The notes under the pieces: model-generated
Databases searched by the model: none
What the model saw: only the letters and a program-made list of their open reading frames with translations
Told to the model about the DNA's origin: nothing
Shown: one piece after another, positions 35,423-44,140 of the stretch
Layout of the letters: each line of letters opens with the position of its first letter
How positions within the stretch are numbered: position 1 is the stretch's first letter
Origin: Butyrivibrio sp.
GTDB taxonomy: Bacteria; Bacillota; Clostridia; Lachnospirales; Lachnospiraceae
NCBI GenBank assembly: GCA_023664865.1
Contig: JAMPEU010000007.1
Location: forward strand, 59,728 to 123,727
DNA length: 64,000 nt
Direction of reading: 5' to 3'
Position numbers and translations under genes: made by a program

Positions 35423-36124
35423 ATGTCATATTGTGTGAATTGCGGCGTAGAGCTGGAATCTTCCTTAAAGGAATGTCCACTTTGTAACACGCCTGTCATT
35501 AATCCGAATCAACTGTCCATTGATGCCAAATCACCCTACCCAACGTCTAAAGGGCAGGTAGAGATTGCAAGCAAAAAAGATTTCGGCATCCTGCTTTCAG
35601 TCGTATTATCCGCGACCAGCATCACATGCCTGCTTTTAAATCTGCTTGTTTTTCAGGGGCATATGTGGTCCTTCACAGTCATTGGAGCCTGTATATGCCT
35701 GTTTTTCTTTGCCGCTCCGGCGGTCTTTTATACCAAAGCTTCTGTTTATCTCATACTTTTGATTGACGGCATCGCAGTCGGAGTATATTTGTATCTGATA
35801 AGCTACCTTACGGTTTCCTCCAAATGGCTGTGGGAACTTGGAATCCCTATTGTAGCTATATCAACCGTGCTGCTTGAGTTATTTGCTTTTCTGGCACATA
35901 AGCTGCCGTTCACCATTCTGTCGGGTTCACTCTATATATTCGTGGAAATTCCGATTCTGTGCGTGGCTCTGGAGCTGCTTATAAGACGGTTCTGCCAGAG
36001 TTCCTATCACATAACATGGTCGGCAGTCGTATTGACCGTGTGCCTCATTATTGACATTGCACTTGTTACAATTCTGACTAAAAAGCGTCTGCGCAATGAA
36101 GTCAGACGGCGTCTGCATTTTTAG
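35423..36124 (+). CDS. DUF6320 zinc-ribbon membrane protein
   Basis: 233 residues: an N-terminal zinc ribbon (C4 and C7, C18 and C21, in YCVNCGVELESSLKECPLCN), a linker, then about six transmembrane segments from residue 50 on, and a basic tail. This is the DUF6320 layout, found in Lachnospiraceae next to condensation-like acyltransferases. Function unknown. Start set at the ATG after AAGGAGTGACACCT. Its last 23 bp overlap the end of convergent nagA. Confidence 0.85.
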   Translation: MSYCVNCGVELESSLKECPLCNTPVINPNQLSIDAKSPYPTSKGQVEIASKKDFGILLSVVLSATSITCLLLNLLVFQGHMWSFTVIGACICLFFFAAPAVFYTKASVYLILLIDGIAVGVYLYLISYLTVSSKWLWELGIPIVAISTVLLELFAFLAHKLPFTILSGSLYIFVEIPILCVALELLIRRFCQSSYHITWSAVVLTVCLIIDIALVTILTKKRLRNEVRRRLHF

Positions 36125-37244
36125 GAAAGACCTGACGTCCTGACTTTATAACTCCGCATAAGCCTAAATCTAAGCCTGTAATCAGTATGTCCGCTATCTT
36201 TCCGGACTCAAGTGTGCCGTACTCTTTATCTATTCCTATTGACCTGCTCGGATTATATGTGGCTGCTTTAACGACGGACTCTTTAGGAATCCCCATTGAA
36301 ACCGCCTTCAGCATACAATCATAGAGATTGCTGACGCTTCCGGCAATAGTGCCGTCTTTAAGCACAGCCTTCTTATCTTTTACCAGAACTGTCTGTCCAC
36401 CCAGCGTATATGAGCCGTCTTTCATTCCTGCCGCCATCATACTGTCGCTTATAAGTATGATTCTATCATCTCCAAACAGCTTAAATGTACTCCTTACCAC
36501 TGCCGGGTGTACATGGATGCCGTCGCAGATAAGCTCGACTTCGGTTTCTTCACGCTCAGCCGCTGCCCCGATTACGCCGGGCGCCCTATGCAAAAGCGGC
36601 GGCATTGCATTATAAAGATGCGTTATATGCACTGCCCCGGCATCTATCGCCGCTATAGCCGTCTCATAGTCTGCATCTGTGTGCGCAATAGAAAAACGCA
36701 CGCCCAATTTATTATCTTTACTATTCTTTATACACTCAAACGCCCCTTCTATCTCAGGCGCGATGGTAACTATTTTCACAAGTCCGCCTGATAGTTCCTG
36801 CAATTTTCCAATCAGCCCTGTATCCGGCATACGGATATATTCAAGGTTTTGCGACCCTTTTCTTTTCTCGGAAATAAACGGTCCTTCAAGATATATACCA
36901 CGCATACCTTCCAGCCTGTAACGTCTGGCAGCTTCGCATATTTCTTCAAGCCTTGCTATGGGCAGCGTCATTGTCGCAAGACAAAAAGAAGTGATTCCGT
37001 GGTTTATTTCATAACTATTTATAACCTCTATCGACTCTTTGGCTGCGTCGCAGAAATCACAGCCTGCCGCGCCGTGCAGATGTATATCCACAAGCCCCGG
37101 CAACAGATAATGCTGCGACTCCTCCGGCGTAAGTTCAGTCATATCACATGTTTCCACAGAGCTTATTCTGTCGCCGTCTATAGCTATCGTCCCTGGTTCA
37201 AAAACAAACTTGTCCGTATAAATTATTCCCCTGATTTTATCCAT
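36102..37244 (-). CDS. nagA: N-acetylglucosamine-6-phosphate deacetylase
   Basis: An amidohydrolase that removes acetate from GlcNAc-6-P, feeding amino sugars to glycolysis or wall synthesis. 380 residues: metal-binding HLHGAAGCDF, EGPFISEKRKGSQN with the metal-ligand Glu, AHTDADYETA, THLYNAMPPLLHR, and the catalytic Asp in LISDSMMAAG. Length is normal. The GH3 glycosidase upstream in the window could supply GlcNAc. Its 3' end overlaps the DUF6320 gene in the opposite direction. Confidence 0.95.
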   Translation of the reverse strand: MDKIRGIIYTDKFVFEPGTIAIDGDRISSVETCDMTELTPEESQHYLLPGLVDIHLHGAAGCDFCDAAKESIEVINSYEINHGITSFCLATMTLPIARLEEICEAARRYRLEGMRGIYLEGPFISEKRKGSQNLEYIRMPDTGLIGKLQELSGGLVKIVTIAPEIEGAFECIKNSKDNKLGVRFSIAHTDADYETAIAAIDAGAVHITHLYNAMPPLLHRAPGVIGAAAEREETEVELICDGIHVHPAVVRSTFKLFGDDRIILISDSMMAAGMKDGSYTLGGQTVLVKDKKAVLKDGTIAGSVSNLYDCMLKAVSMGIPKESVVKAATYNPSRSIGIDKEYGTLESGKIADILITGLDLGLCGVIKSGRQVFPKNADAV

Positions 37245-37269
37245 GCAGTTCTTTCCTTAATAATTAGAA

Positions 37270-37378
37270 ATTCAGCACAAATGAATAAAATAAGGAACGA
37301 CTTACCGCTTTTCAGGCATTGGAGTCCCGTTTTTATTCCAGATAATTTACGAAGTAAATTTTCTGTTGTTGTGCTGAA
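37270..37378 (-). repeat. Family 2 palindromic hairpin element, copy d (with nested hairpin)
   Basis: Arms ATTCAGCACAAATGAATAAA and TTGTGCTGAA; conserved loop CGACTTACCGCTTTTCAGGC followed by ATTGGAG. The right arm carries the 27-bp nested hairpin at 37338 at the same site as copy c. Lies between tRNA-Leu and nagA. Confidence 0.87.
37338..37364 (-). repeat. Nested 27-bp hairpin (CAGA-type), copy 3
   Basis: CAGATAATTTAC, GAA loop, GTAAATTTTCTG; one base different from the copy at 27802. Confidence 0.85.
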
Positions 37379-37392
37379 CTCTGTCATTATAC

Positions 37393-37417
37393 AAAAAACA
37401 CCGCATAAACGGTGTTT
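37393..37417 (-). terminator. Terminator of tRNA-Leu(CAG)
   Basis: Minus strand ACACCG, loop TTTATG, CGGTGT, then six T residues, 16 bp downstream of the tRNA 3' end. Confidence 0.88.
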
Positions 37418-37432
37418 CCTATGTATTGCCAG

Positions 37433-37516
37433 TGCAGGAAAAGGGACTTGAACCCTCATGATATTGCTATCACACGGACCTGAACCGTGCGCGTCTGCCA
37501 ATTCCGCCATTCCTGC
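37433..37516 (-). tRNA. tRNA-Leu (anticodon CAG)
   Basis: 84 nt with acceptor GCAGGAA/TTCCTGC, anticodon stem CACGG/CCGTG around TTCAGGT (anticodon CAG), a long variable arm typical of leucine tRNAs, and T-arm GGGTTCAAGTCCC. CCA is not encoded. Confidence 0.96.
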
Positions 37517-37623
37517 ATAAACAGAAAGTACGCCATGCGCACTTTCTGTTATTATAAAAGTTACGAACAAATGATATTGTAACTTCTTTTAGCCTTGCTG
37601 TCAAGACACTTTTATCTTTTCTT

Positions 37624-39438
37624 TTACAATTTAAACTTCTGTGTCTTCTCGTTCTGGCTGTCGCTGAGTTCTACTAACATTCTTGTATCCTGATAACACT
37701 CGTCAATGGATTCCGCCACTACCTGCATTCCTGCGCTTGTTTCTTCTGCGGACGCTGAATTCTCTTCCACTACGCTGCTTAAGTTGGATACGGAGTCGGA
37801 TACTACGCCCTTTAGTTCATTGAGGATATCCGTCTGCCTGTTAATCTCCTTAGCCACATCACCGACAATGCTGATTTCTTTATACAGATTATCAAAAGCA
37901 GTTTTGGTTTCTCTAAGCTGTTTCTCCTGCTCCGCCACATTTACCATAACCGACTGCATTCTTTCTGTGGAAACTTCCACGTTTGAAGTCAGTTCATTGA
38001 CAACAACTTCAATGCCTGCCGCGCTTTCCGCCGACTTCTCGGCAAGCTTGCGAATCTCTTCCGCAACTACGGCAAAGCCCCTTCCGGCTTCTCCCGCACG
38101 TGCGGATTCAATGCTTGCATTCAGTGACAACAGGTTCGTCTGTGACGCCATGTCTTTAATAATTTCCACCATTTCATTAATATGTATCGCCGAATCATTG
38201 GTCTGCTTCGTCTGATCCGATACTACCTGAATAGCATCTGTGGTGACTTCCGTAATCTCATAGAGTTTCTTGATGCTGTCGGAAGCCCCGTTCGAGAACT
38301 GCATCATAGTATCTACCGAAGTTCCAAGCTTACTCATCTCCTGATTTTCTACATCAATGACCTCGCCAAGCTTCTGAACTTTGTCGCTGACAATTTCCGT
38401 TTCCGCCGCCAGACTTGCGGTTCCTTTCGCCATCTCATCAACGGCGCGGTTAGTATCATTTATACTTGTAGTAATATCGCTGAATTTCTCGCTGAAATCA
38501 CCGCTGCTCCTTTTAAGTTTCTGACTGGAATCGCTGACATCGCCAATCATTCCTGCCAAAGCAAGTTTGACCTGATTAAGCGACTGCGCAATCTTTCCGA
38601 TTTCATCAGAACGGCTGATTAACTTAGGTTCAATTTCAAATGAAAGGTCGCCTTCTTCAATTTTACGAAGGTTAGCTTCAATCCTCTTGATTCCGCCTGC
38701 AAGACGCCTGCCAAAGTATATGGAGATAACCAGTACAACCACCAAAATTACTATAATGCTGCCTATATATGCCGTAAGCATAGTAGTAAACTGCTGCGTT
38801 ATGTACTGCTCATTTACTGCGATTTCTGCGTCCATATCGTCGGTATAATTGCCAGTCGTAACAACCCAGTTCCATGCGTCGAATTTCTCCGAATATGCAA
38901 GTTTGGGCGCTACCGTTACGCCGTCAGCCTTCGTAAAGTAAAATTCGTTATACCCCCCACCTTCATTTGCGCTTTTCATGATATTCTGGATAATCTTAAC
39001 GCCGTTTTGATCCGTCAAATCATATCTGTTATTGCCTTCCTGCTCCGGAAGAATAGGGTGCATTACCAGATTATAATCCGTATCGTCAATCCACATATAC
39101 CCCGAATCATCATCCCGATAGCGCATGTAGCGTATGTCTTCCTTAGCCATCTCTTTTGCTTCTTCTTCGGTCAATTCACCCGCCTGGCTGCGATCATAAT
39201 ATGACCGGATAATCGCAATCGACGTCTGGATTTCGGATTTAATCTCCCGCCTGTATCCGTCATACATAGTTGCTTCATAATTCGCAAGGCTGTCATTCAT
39301 AGACCTTCTCAGGAAAGAGATCCCCAAAAAGCCCAGAACAATCACCGTACACGCAATCATGCAAAAGACAACCGCTACAAGGACAGTTGCGATGCTTTTT
39401 GACCACTTTGTTGTGTTCTCATTCTTTACTTCATTCAC
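37624..39438 (-). CDS. Methyl-accepting chemotaxis protein with a Cache sensor
   Basis: A transmembrane chemoreceptor: N-terminal membrane helix (about 20-42), an extracellular single-Cache-2 domain (about 55-215, with [15 protein letters not shown] and [10 protein letters not shown]), a second helix (about 230-250), HAMP, and the cytoplasmic signalling hairpin with the highly conserved tip [20 protein letters not shown]. It signals through CheA/CheW, none of which is in this window. The GTG at 39438 follows GGGGGA at 7-nt spacing and is preferred; an ATG five codons upstream (39453) overlaps that site. Ligand unknown. Confidence 0.93.
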   Translation of the reverse strand: MNEVKNENTTKWSKSIATVLVAVVFCMIACTVIVLGFLGISFLRRSMNDSLANYEATMYDGYRREIKSEIQTSIAIIRSYYDRSQAGELTEEEAKEMAKEDIRYMRYRDDDSGYMWIDDTDYNLVMHPILPEQEGNNRYDLTDQNGVKIIQNIMKSANEGGGYNEFYFTKADGVTVAPKLAYSEKFDAWNWVVTTGNYTDDMDAEIAVNEQYITQQFTTMLTAYIGSIIVILVVVLVISIYFGRRLAGGIKRIEANLRKIEEGDLSFEIEPKLISRSDEIGKIAQSLNQVKLALAGMIGDVSDSSQKLKRSSGDFSEKFSDITTSINDTNRAVDEMAKGTASLAAETEIVSDKVQKLGEVIDVENQEMSKLGTSVDTMMQFSNGASDSIKKLYEITEVTTDAIQVVSDQTKQTNDSAIHINEMVEIIKDMASQTNLLSLNASIESARAGEAGRGFAVVAEEIRKLAEKSAESAAGIEVVVNELTSNVEVSTERMQSVMVNVAEQEKQLRETKTAFDNLYKEISIVGDVAKEINRQTDILNELKGVVSDSVSNLSSVVEENSASAEETSAGMQVVAESIDECYQDTRMLVELSDSQNEKTQKFKL

Positions 39439-39555
39439 TTCTCTATCCCCCATACTATAAAATTTATTGATAAAATTATTATACTCTTTTTTCTGCGTTT
39501 TTCAATAATCTGTGGAGAAATGAGTCGTAAATTTGCAACAATTCAGAATTAGCCA

Positions 39556-40656
39556 TCATTTTCCTACAAGTTTTCTCATAATAGGTATAGGAATTAGTCC
39601 AATCAGCTCAGTCAATAATAGAGAAACAGCAATTACTATAACCGCCTGCGCCAGATTCAGCAGGTAATTAGGTTGACTCATTCGGTAAATATTTTGAACA
39701 ACGTATGACAAAATATAGGTGGACAAGATATAAATCCCCATACTGTCCTTTCCTAAGGCGCTCATAAGCTTAAATTCACATTTATTTTTAAACTTATTAA
39801 TTATATACTGCCACAGAAGGATGAAGAACGCACTCCCCACAAAACCCACTGCCATTCTGTAAAAGTCAATCTTAAGCTGCCTTACCGCGCTTATCATATC
39901 TTTCCCGATTAACTTATATCCTGAAAGATAGATAAAAGAGCTTTCATCAAAAAATAGAAATAACACTATAAAGACCAATCCGGTCAATGCAATCCATTTT
40001 ATCTTAGGAGCATTATCAAGGCTCACTTTTCTCTGCTCCATATATTTATGCAGATAAAATGGTGCGATAAAATAAGGCATCATATATTTATAAGCGCCAA
40101 GCGCCATGCCGTCGGGGATAAAGAACAGCGTCAGAAAGCCCAATATATACAGTATTATGGAGTCGTGAAAATAAAAGTGCATTATGAATACGATGAGAAA
40201 ACACCAGAATACCGCCCATAAAAACCAGAAATTGTTAAGCACGCTGTAAAGATAATCACAGATAATTCTCCACGACAAAACATTGTCGTTAGAAAGATTT
40301 ATCACAGTCTTTATGAGAAATTCCAATGCAGTCCATACAAAGATGGGGACAGGCAGCGCAAGGATACGGCGTTTAAGCAGAATAAGCCGCTGCCTGCCAT
40401 CAAGCGCCCTTTTCATGCTGCCCCAGCACAGATAGCCGCTTACCATCATGAAAAGCGGCATATGGAAGCTGTATATAAATTGATACAATTTGTCGCTAAA
40501 ATAGCGCGATTCTGTATTAAATTCGGCTCCGCTGCCTACCTGAATACAATGTCCAAGCACAACCAGCATGATGCCAAATCCTTTAAGAACATCAGGCAGC
40601 TTTTCTCTTGTAACCTTTATGTCAGTTTCTTTTAATGTTTCCATTAGCAGTTCCAT
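39556..40656 (-). CDS. Membrane acyltransferase (acyltransferase 3 family)
   Basis: 366 residues with about ten transmembrane segments. The catalytic-type motif LVVLGHCIQ (the family's conserved His) follows the first helix, and FHMPLFMMVSGYL matches the second conserved region. Members O-acylate surface polysaccharides or wall sugars. No SGNH extracellular domain is present, unlike OatA. It ends in a short basic tail (PIMRKLVGK). The start is uncertain between 40656 and 40644. Confidence 0.88.
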   Translation of the reverse strand: MELLMETLKETDIKVTREKLPDVLKGFGIMLVVLGHCIQVGSGAEFNTESRYFSDKLYQFIYSFHMPLFMMVSGYLCWGSMKRALDGRQRLILLKRRILALPVPIFVWTALEFLIKTVINLSNDNVLSWRIICDYLYSVLNNFWFLWAVFWCFLIVFIMHFYFHDSIILYILGFLTLFFIPDGMALGAYKYMMPYFIAPFYLHKYMEQRKVSLDNAPKIKWIALTGLVFIVLFLFFDESSFIYLSGYKLIGKDMISAVRQLKIDFYRMAVGFVGSAFFILLWQYIINKFKNKCEFKLMSALGKDSMGIYILSTYILSYVVQNIYRMSQPNYLLNLAQAVIVIAVSLLLTELIGLIPIPIMRKLVGK

Positions 40657-40770
40657 TCCGCCGCCAGCCTATGCAGCGTCAATTCCTTTGAAATATTTCA
40701 CACTTAATATTATAGGTAGCACATTATTCAGCGTCAATAGAATTAATTGTTGAAAAACTTAAAAAATGTA

Positions 40771-40799
40771 TTGACTTTTTGGCAATGAAATAGTAAGAT
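40771..40799 (+). promoter_or_regulatory. Promoter of tRNA-Leu(AAG)
   Basis: TTGACT and TAAGAT with a 17-bp spacer, 23 bp upstream of the tRNA 5' end. Confidence 0.75.
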
Positions 40800-40821
40800 A
40801 TTACTTGCGTTGTGAACGTAA

Positions 40822-40906
40822 GCGGAAGTGTCGGAACTGGCAGACGAGCAAGACTAAGGATCTTGTGAGCATTGCGCTCGTGTGGGTTCAAGTCCCATCT
40901 TCCGCA
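40822..40906 (+). tRNA. tRNA-Leu (anticodon AAG)
   Basis: 85 nt with acceptor GCGGAAG/CTTCCGC, anticodon stem CAAGA/TCTTG around CTAAGGA (anticodon AAG), a long variable arm (GTGAGCATTGCGCTCGTG) and T-arm GGGTTCAAGTCCC. CCA is not encoded. Confidence 0.95.
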
Positions 40907-40917
40907 GTGGTTAAAAA

Positions 40918-40955
40918 ATGGGAAACCTTGAAAAATCAGGTTTCCCACTTTTTAT
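40918..40955 (+). terminator. Terminator of tRNA-Leu(AAG)
   Basis: TGGGAAACCT and AGGTTTCCCA form a perfect 10-bp stem followed by C and five T residues. Confidence 0.9.
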
Positions 40956-41053
40956 TTTCAGTAATTTTGAACATAGAAACGAATAATTTGCAGACACTAT
41001 GTTGGTGATATTCCTTTTCTAAATGCTAATTATTTCTTAATTATTAACTGTTA

Positions 41054-41917
41054 TTAATTCATCGTTATATTATTTGATACGGAATCAAACATTTCATCAA
41101 TAAAGGTTTCATCTACATAACCGTCCGCTATAAGATCCAAATATATCCCTTCTATAAACATATATAGACAGTCATCCGGCTCACAATCTATAATCTCACC
41201 TCCCCAGCCGTATTCTTCATTATCAAAATACAATGCCTCACTACTTGTAATAATAACAAATCGGTTGCCGTGGGACGTCACCATAGAAGCAAAATTTGAA
41301 TTTGGATTTTGTGCTATGAAGTCTGCAACTTTTTTCATAACTATTTCATTTGCACCTTTCCTATACTCTCGGTAAGTAACGCCATATGAATCTTGTGTTT
41401 CAGCCACATAATCATTTGCCGAAAAGCTTATAATGGAACCGCTAATACTCGTATATGTATATCCACCATAATCACGTACCGGATTATTTCCCACAGGCAC
41501 ATTTTTATATGCCTGGGAAGCGTCGCTTGCAGGCGCAGGAACAGCGTCTGTCGGTATAGCCGTATCCGCAGCTGCATCCGTTGCGGGCGCAGGCACAGCC
41601 ACATCAGCCGCCTGTACGGGAAGCTGTCCAGCATCGGGGATTGTCAAAACCTGTCCCTTATAAATAAGATTGGGATTTTTAATTATATCCTTATTTGCTT
41701 CGTAAATCAATTCCCATTTTGCTTCATCGCCATATACCTGCTTAGCAATCTTTTTAAGGTAATCCCCACTGTTTACAACGTAATCATCTGCTGCAAAAGC
41801 CGACATGCTTGTGGATAATACACCAATCATAGCGACTATGGCTGCAATTTTTTTAATGCCTTTCCATTTTCCTCTTAGTTCACTTCTTCTGGAAGCGCCT
41901 TTTTGTTCTCTTTTCAT
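41054..41917 (-). CDS. Secreted LysM-domain protein
   Basis: 287 residues: a signal peptide or anchor (about 17-42, ending SAFAAD), one LysM peptidoglycan-binding domain (about 43-95, DYLKKIAKQVYGDEAKWELI and NPNLIYKGQVLTIP), a Pro/Ala/Asp-rich linker (about 97-135), and a C-terminal domain of unknown function (about 140-287). Start set at MKREQKG (41917) with AAAGGA upstream; the frame extends 20 codons further over the operator region. It is divergent from a small XRE regulator whose two palindromic operators lie in the shared gap, so it is the probable regulated target. Confidence 0.85.
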   Translation of the reverse strand: MKREQKGASRRSELRGKWKGIKKIAAIVAMIGVLSTSMSAFAADDYVVNSGDYLKKIAKQVYGDEAKWELIYEANKDIIKNPNLIYKGQVLTIPDAGQLPVQAADVAVPAPATDAAADTAIPTDAVPAPASDASQAYKNVPVGNNPVRDYGGYTYTSISGSIISFSANDYVAETQDSYGVTYREYRKGANEIVMKKVADFIAQNPNSNFASMVTSHGNRFVIITSSEALYFDNEEYGWGGEIIDCEPDDCLYMFIEGIYLDLIADGYVDETFIDEMFDSVSNNITMN

Positions 41918-41955
41918 TTCCTTTGTTTCCTTTTTTTGATTTTTTAATTGTATTA

Positions 41956-41977
41956 ATGTCCAACATATGATGGACAT
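41956..41977. promoter_or_regulatory. Palindromic operator O1
   Basis: ATGTCCA and TGGACAT around ACATATGA. The same arrangement with related half sites is repeated 31 bp away (O2), about three helical turns centre to centre, on the same face of the DNA. Probable binding site of the adjacent XRE protein. Confidence 0.7.
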
Positions 41978-41986
41978 TATAAATAA

Positions 41987-42008
41987 GTGTACAACAAATG
42001 ATGTACAC
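41987..42008. promoter_or_regulatory. Palindromic operator O2
   Basis: GTGTACA and TGTACAC around ACAAATGA; the central octamer differs from O1 (ACATATGA) by one base. Located 20 bp upstream of the XRE start codon. Confidence 0.7.
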
Positions 42009-42027
42009 TGTCAAGGGAGGGATTCAA

Positions 42028-42246
42028 ATGGGATATTATCCAAGGTTGCGAGATTTAAGAGAAGATGAAGATTTATCAATCAGGAAACTTGCTGATTTAC
42101 TTTATATGCAGCGGACTACCTATCATAATTATGAAACGGGAAAAAGAGAACTCCCCTTTGAATTAGCCATTACCCTTGCCAAATTCTATAATGTTTCATT
42201 AGATTATATTGGCGGTCTGACCAATGACAAAAGACCGCCGAACTAA
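42028..42246 (+). CDS. Small XRE-family regulator
   Basis: 72 residues, essentially one helix-turn-helix domain (RLRDLREDEDLSIRKLADLL, then RTTYHNYETGKRELP, the recognition region). It probably represses itself and the divergent LysM gene through O1 and O2. Start set at the ATG after AAGGGAGG; an in-frame ATG at 41998 lies inside operator O2 and lacks a ribosome binding site. Confidence 0.9.
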   Translation: MGYYPRLRDLREDEDLSIRKLADLLYMQRTTYHNYETGKRELPFELAITLAKFYNVSLDYIGGLTNDKRPPN

Positions 42247-42678
42247 AGCCATATCTTCATATATGCACTTAAAATTATTTTATACCATATAAAAAGAAAG
42301 TTGAAAGAAATATATTTAAAAAATACGGCTGTTTTAGCAGGAATAAGCGCCGGTGCAATGTGTTGGTTTAATTGCGGACATAGTGATAGTGAAATCTTTT
42401 GGAGTGATGGCGAAATAGGCTATGGTTGGATAAACAATTTATTAAACATTTATCAATATGTATATTGTCCACACTATGAACAGCGCAAAGCAAGCTTCGA
42501 CGAAATGCTACAGGAAAAAGAGCTGTCGGGATTGGCAATGGAATCGGATACGGCGTTTGTAGAGAGAAATGGTAAAATAAGTTATATTAAATGTAATAAA
42601 TCATCAAATGCGTATATCTTGAGATTTAATAATGGCAAATTGGCAAAAGAACAAATTGAGCTTGAGTTACTGGAATAA
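42247..42678 (+). pseudogene. Peptidase S51 (dipeptidase E-like) C-terminal remnant
   Basis: The frame contains LAGISAGAMCWF, the nucleophile serine motif of S51 peptidases, then YCPHYEQR and AMESDTAFVER, normal for the C-terminal half. The N-terminal half (about 90 residues, with the GGNT motif) is missing, and the frame runs into the stop of the upstream XRE gene. No proper start codon or ribosome binding site is present, only a TTG at 42301. Most likely a remnant left by a deletion. Confidence 0.75.
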
Positions 42679-42704
42679 ATTTAAAAGTTACGGAGACGCG
42701 CCAT

Positions 42705-43163
42705 ATGAAGTTAGAAATTCAAACATATACAAAGGACAAAATACCTGACGTCTTGGATTTTGAGAGAAGATTGCGCGAAGAGGAAGACTTCTGGGGCTGG
42801 GAAATCAATCACGCCTATATTAATGCCGTGTCAAAGAGCTTTGAAGACAAGAGTTTTGACGACTCTGTTTCTCTGTTGGCATATAATGATAGTGCAGTTA
42901 TCGGTCGGATTGACGCCTCACTTATTGCAAGCCGCTTTGACGGTTCAAAAAAGGCATATCTTGATTGGATTTGCGTTATAAAAAGCAGCAGACATCATGG
43001 GGTAGCGCAGCGATTGTTAGAAGCTTTACTGAAAATTCTAAAAGACAGGCATATTAACACGCTGATTGCATTGACCGCCGCCAACGAAGAAGCACAACGC
43101 TTTTATAAGAGTGTTCCCAACTCTGAAATGAGGGATATTGGCATTTGGATTGATGTTGTATAG
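42705..43163 (+). CDS. GNAT-family N-acetyltransferase
   Basis: 152 residues with the acetyl-CoA fold: LDWICVIKSSRHHGVAQRLL contains the motif A pyrophosphate loop (R/Q-x-x-G-x-A form, HHGVAQRL), followed by LIALTAANEEAQRFYKS, the usual motif B. Substrate unknown. A CGGAG ribosome binding site precedes the ATG. Downstream it converges on the PBECR4-like ORF. Confidence 0.88.
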   Translation: MKLEIQTYTKDKIPDVLDFERRLREEEDFWGWEINHAYINAVSKSFEDKSFDDSVSLLAYNDSAVIGRIDASLIASRFDGSKKAYLDWICVIKSSRHHGVAQRLLEALLKILKDRHINTLIALTAANEEAQRFYKSVPNSEMRDIGIWIDVV

Positions 43164-43211
43164 TCAAATTTTCTTTATGATTTATTTTATCTTTCACAAA
43201 ATTGGCATGCC

Positions 43212-43879
43212 CTATTCTCTTGAAGTCGTTTTATATTTTTCTAACGATATAATTTCCTTAATTTTATTATCTAAGTTATTCAAATTATGTCCTTTAGCAG
43301 CATATTTAATATCTGAAAAAGGATATATCTCATTTGTTTCTTTTATGAAAATAGCAATAACCTGATGTACTTCCTTTATCGACTTTCTTATATCTCCATA
43401 TAAACATGATGCAGGTGCATATATCTTTCCACTAATTTTCTTTAAACCTAAATAAGTATTTACATTTCCCATAACCTTATCAAGACTTAACTTAAGTCCA
43501 GAATCATTAAAATCACCAATCATATTTGTATATTTATAGCAAGTCATTATCGATGGCAGTGCTCTTATCTTTAATTCCGTATTATTATCTTTAATTTTTA
43601 AATCTTTAATTGACAATTTTTTATGCACAAGTTCATCATAAAACCTACTGCCAAAATTTTGTTCTCGTAAATTTCCATTGTCTTCTTTATAAACTAACCC
43701 TGTCAGATGGTAGTAATTACTACCAATAAATTGAACAATAATGTAATCTATGACATTTGTTTCACGATTCCGATATATTATCAATAACGATTTATCTTCT
43801 AAATTTTTTGAAAATTTTTAAACTGATGAATAACTTCTGTTAATGAATCTTTCGGTTTTATATCATTTGTATAATTCAT
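43212..43879 (-). pseudogene. PBECR4-like putative RNase toxin, frameshifted near its N-terminus
   Basis: About 223 residues if one base is restored. It would start MNYTNDIKPKDSLTEVIHQF after GAGGAAT; a run of six A (43804-43809) needs one more to continue as NLEDKSLLIIYRNRETNVID. It then has FIGSNYYHLTGLVYKEDNG, which resembles the 'F...nF.HL.Gl' core of PBECR4 domains, one of the BECR-fold nuclease families (barnase/EndoU/colicin/RelE-like) used as toxins. The assignment is from pattern memory and is moderate. A structured RNA with two repeats, its own promoter and a terminator precedes it, as in type III toxin-antitoxin loci. Sequence error or true inactivation cannot be told apart here. 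Confidence 0.5.
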
Positions 43880-43920
43880 CATATTCCTCACGATACTAAA
43901 TTATATAATTAGTTATCTAT

Positions 43921-43962
43921 AAAAAAGAGAGATGGCATAGTCGCAACATATGCTCACTCTCT
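43921..43962 (-). terminator. Intrinsic terminator between the repeat RNA and the PBECR4-like ORF
   Basis: Minus strand AGAGAG...GCATA, loop TGTTGCGAC, TATGC...CTCTCT followed by TTTTTT. It lies 42 bp before the ORF start, so most transcripts would stop and only read-through reaches the ORF. Confidence 0.85.
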
Positions 43963-43975
43963 TTTCTGTGGTTAA

Positions 43976-44026
43976 TTTTTCTGTTGTCTGCCAACCATCA
44001 GTCAATCGGCTGATACATATCTCAGG
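43976..44026 (-). repeat. RNA repeat module 2 (51 bp)
   Basis: On the minus strand: CCTGAGATATGT, hairpin ATCAG/CTGAT, GGTTGGCAGACAACAG, AAAAA. Directly follows module 1. Confidence 0.85.
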
Positions 44027-44089
44027 TTTTTCTGTTGCCTGCCAACCTTGTCAATATTTACTATGCAAATAATGACAAACATATCTCAG
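44027..44089 (-). repeat. RNA repeat module 1 (63 bp)
   Basis: On the minus strand: CTGAGATATGT, a longer hairpin TTGTCA...TGACAA, GGTTGGCAGGCAACAG, AAAAA. Borders are identical to module 2 except for one base. Confidence 0.85.
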
Positions 44090-44140
44090 ATTGAAAGGTG
44101 TTAACCCACCTGATATGAATTATCATATCTTTACACCTAT

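Larger units (their letters stand above)
43925..44135 (-). ncRNA. Two-repeat structured RNA (candidate RNA antitoxin or tandem leader)
   Basis: From the promoter at 44141 the RNA has a 5' hairpin (GATATGA/TCATATC within GGTGT.../...AACACC), then two homologous modules (44027-44089 and 43976-44026). Each begins CTGAGATATGT, contains a module-specific hairpin (TTGTCA/TGACAA with TATTT/AAATA in one; ATCAG/CTGAT in the other), and ends GGTTGGCAG(A/G)CAACAG followed by five A. It ends at the terminator. Module-specific stems inside conserved borders indicate a folded RNA. It could be a type III antitoxin RNA or a tandem-aptamer attenuator. Confidence 0.65.

Noticed and set aside
43976-44089. CRISPR-like reading of the two repeats
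   Set aside because: Only two units, unequal lengths, the 'spacers' are themselves hairpins, and no cas genes are present.
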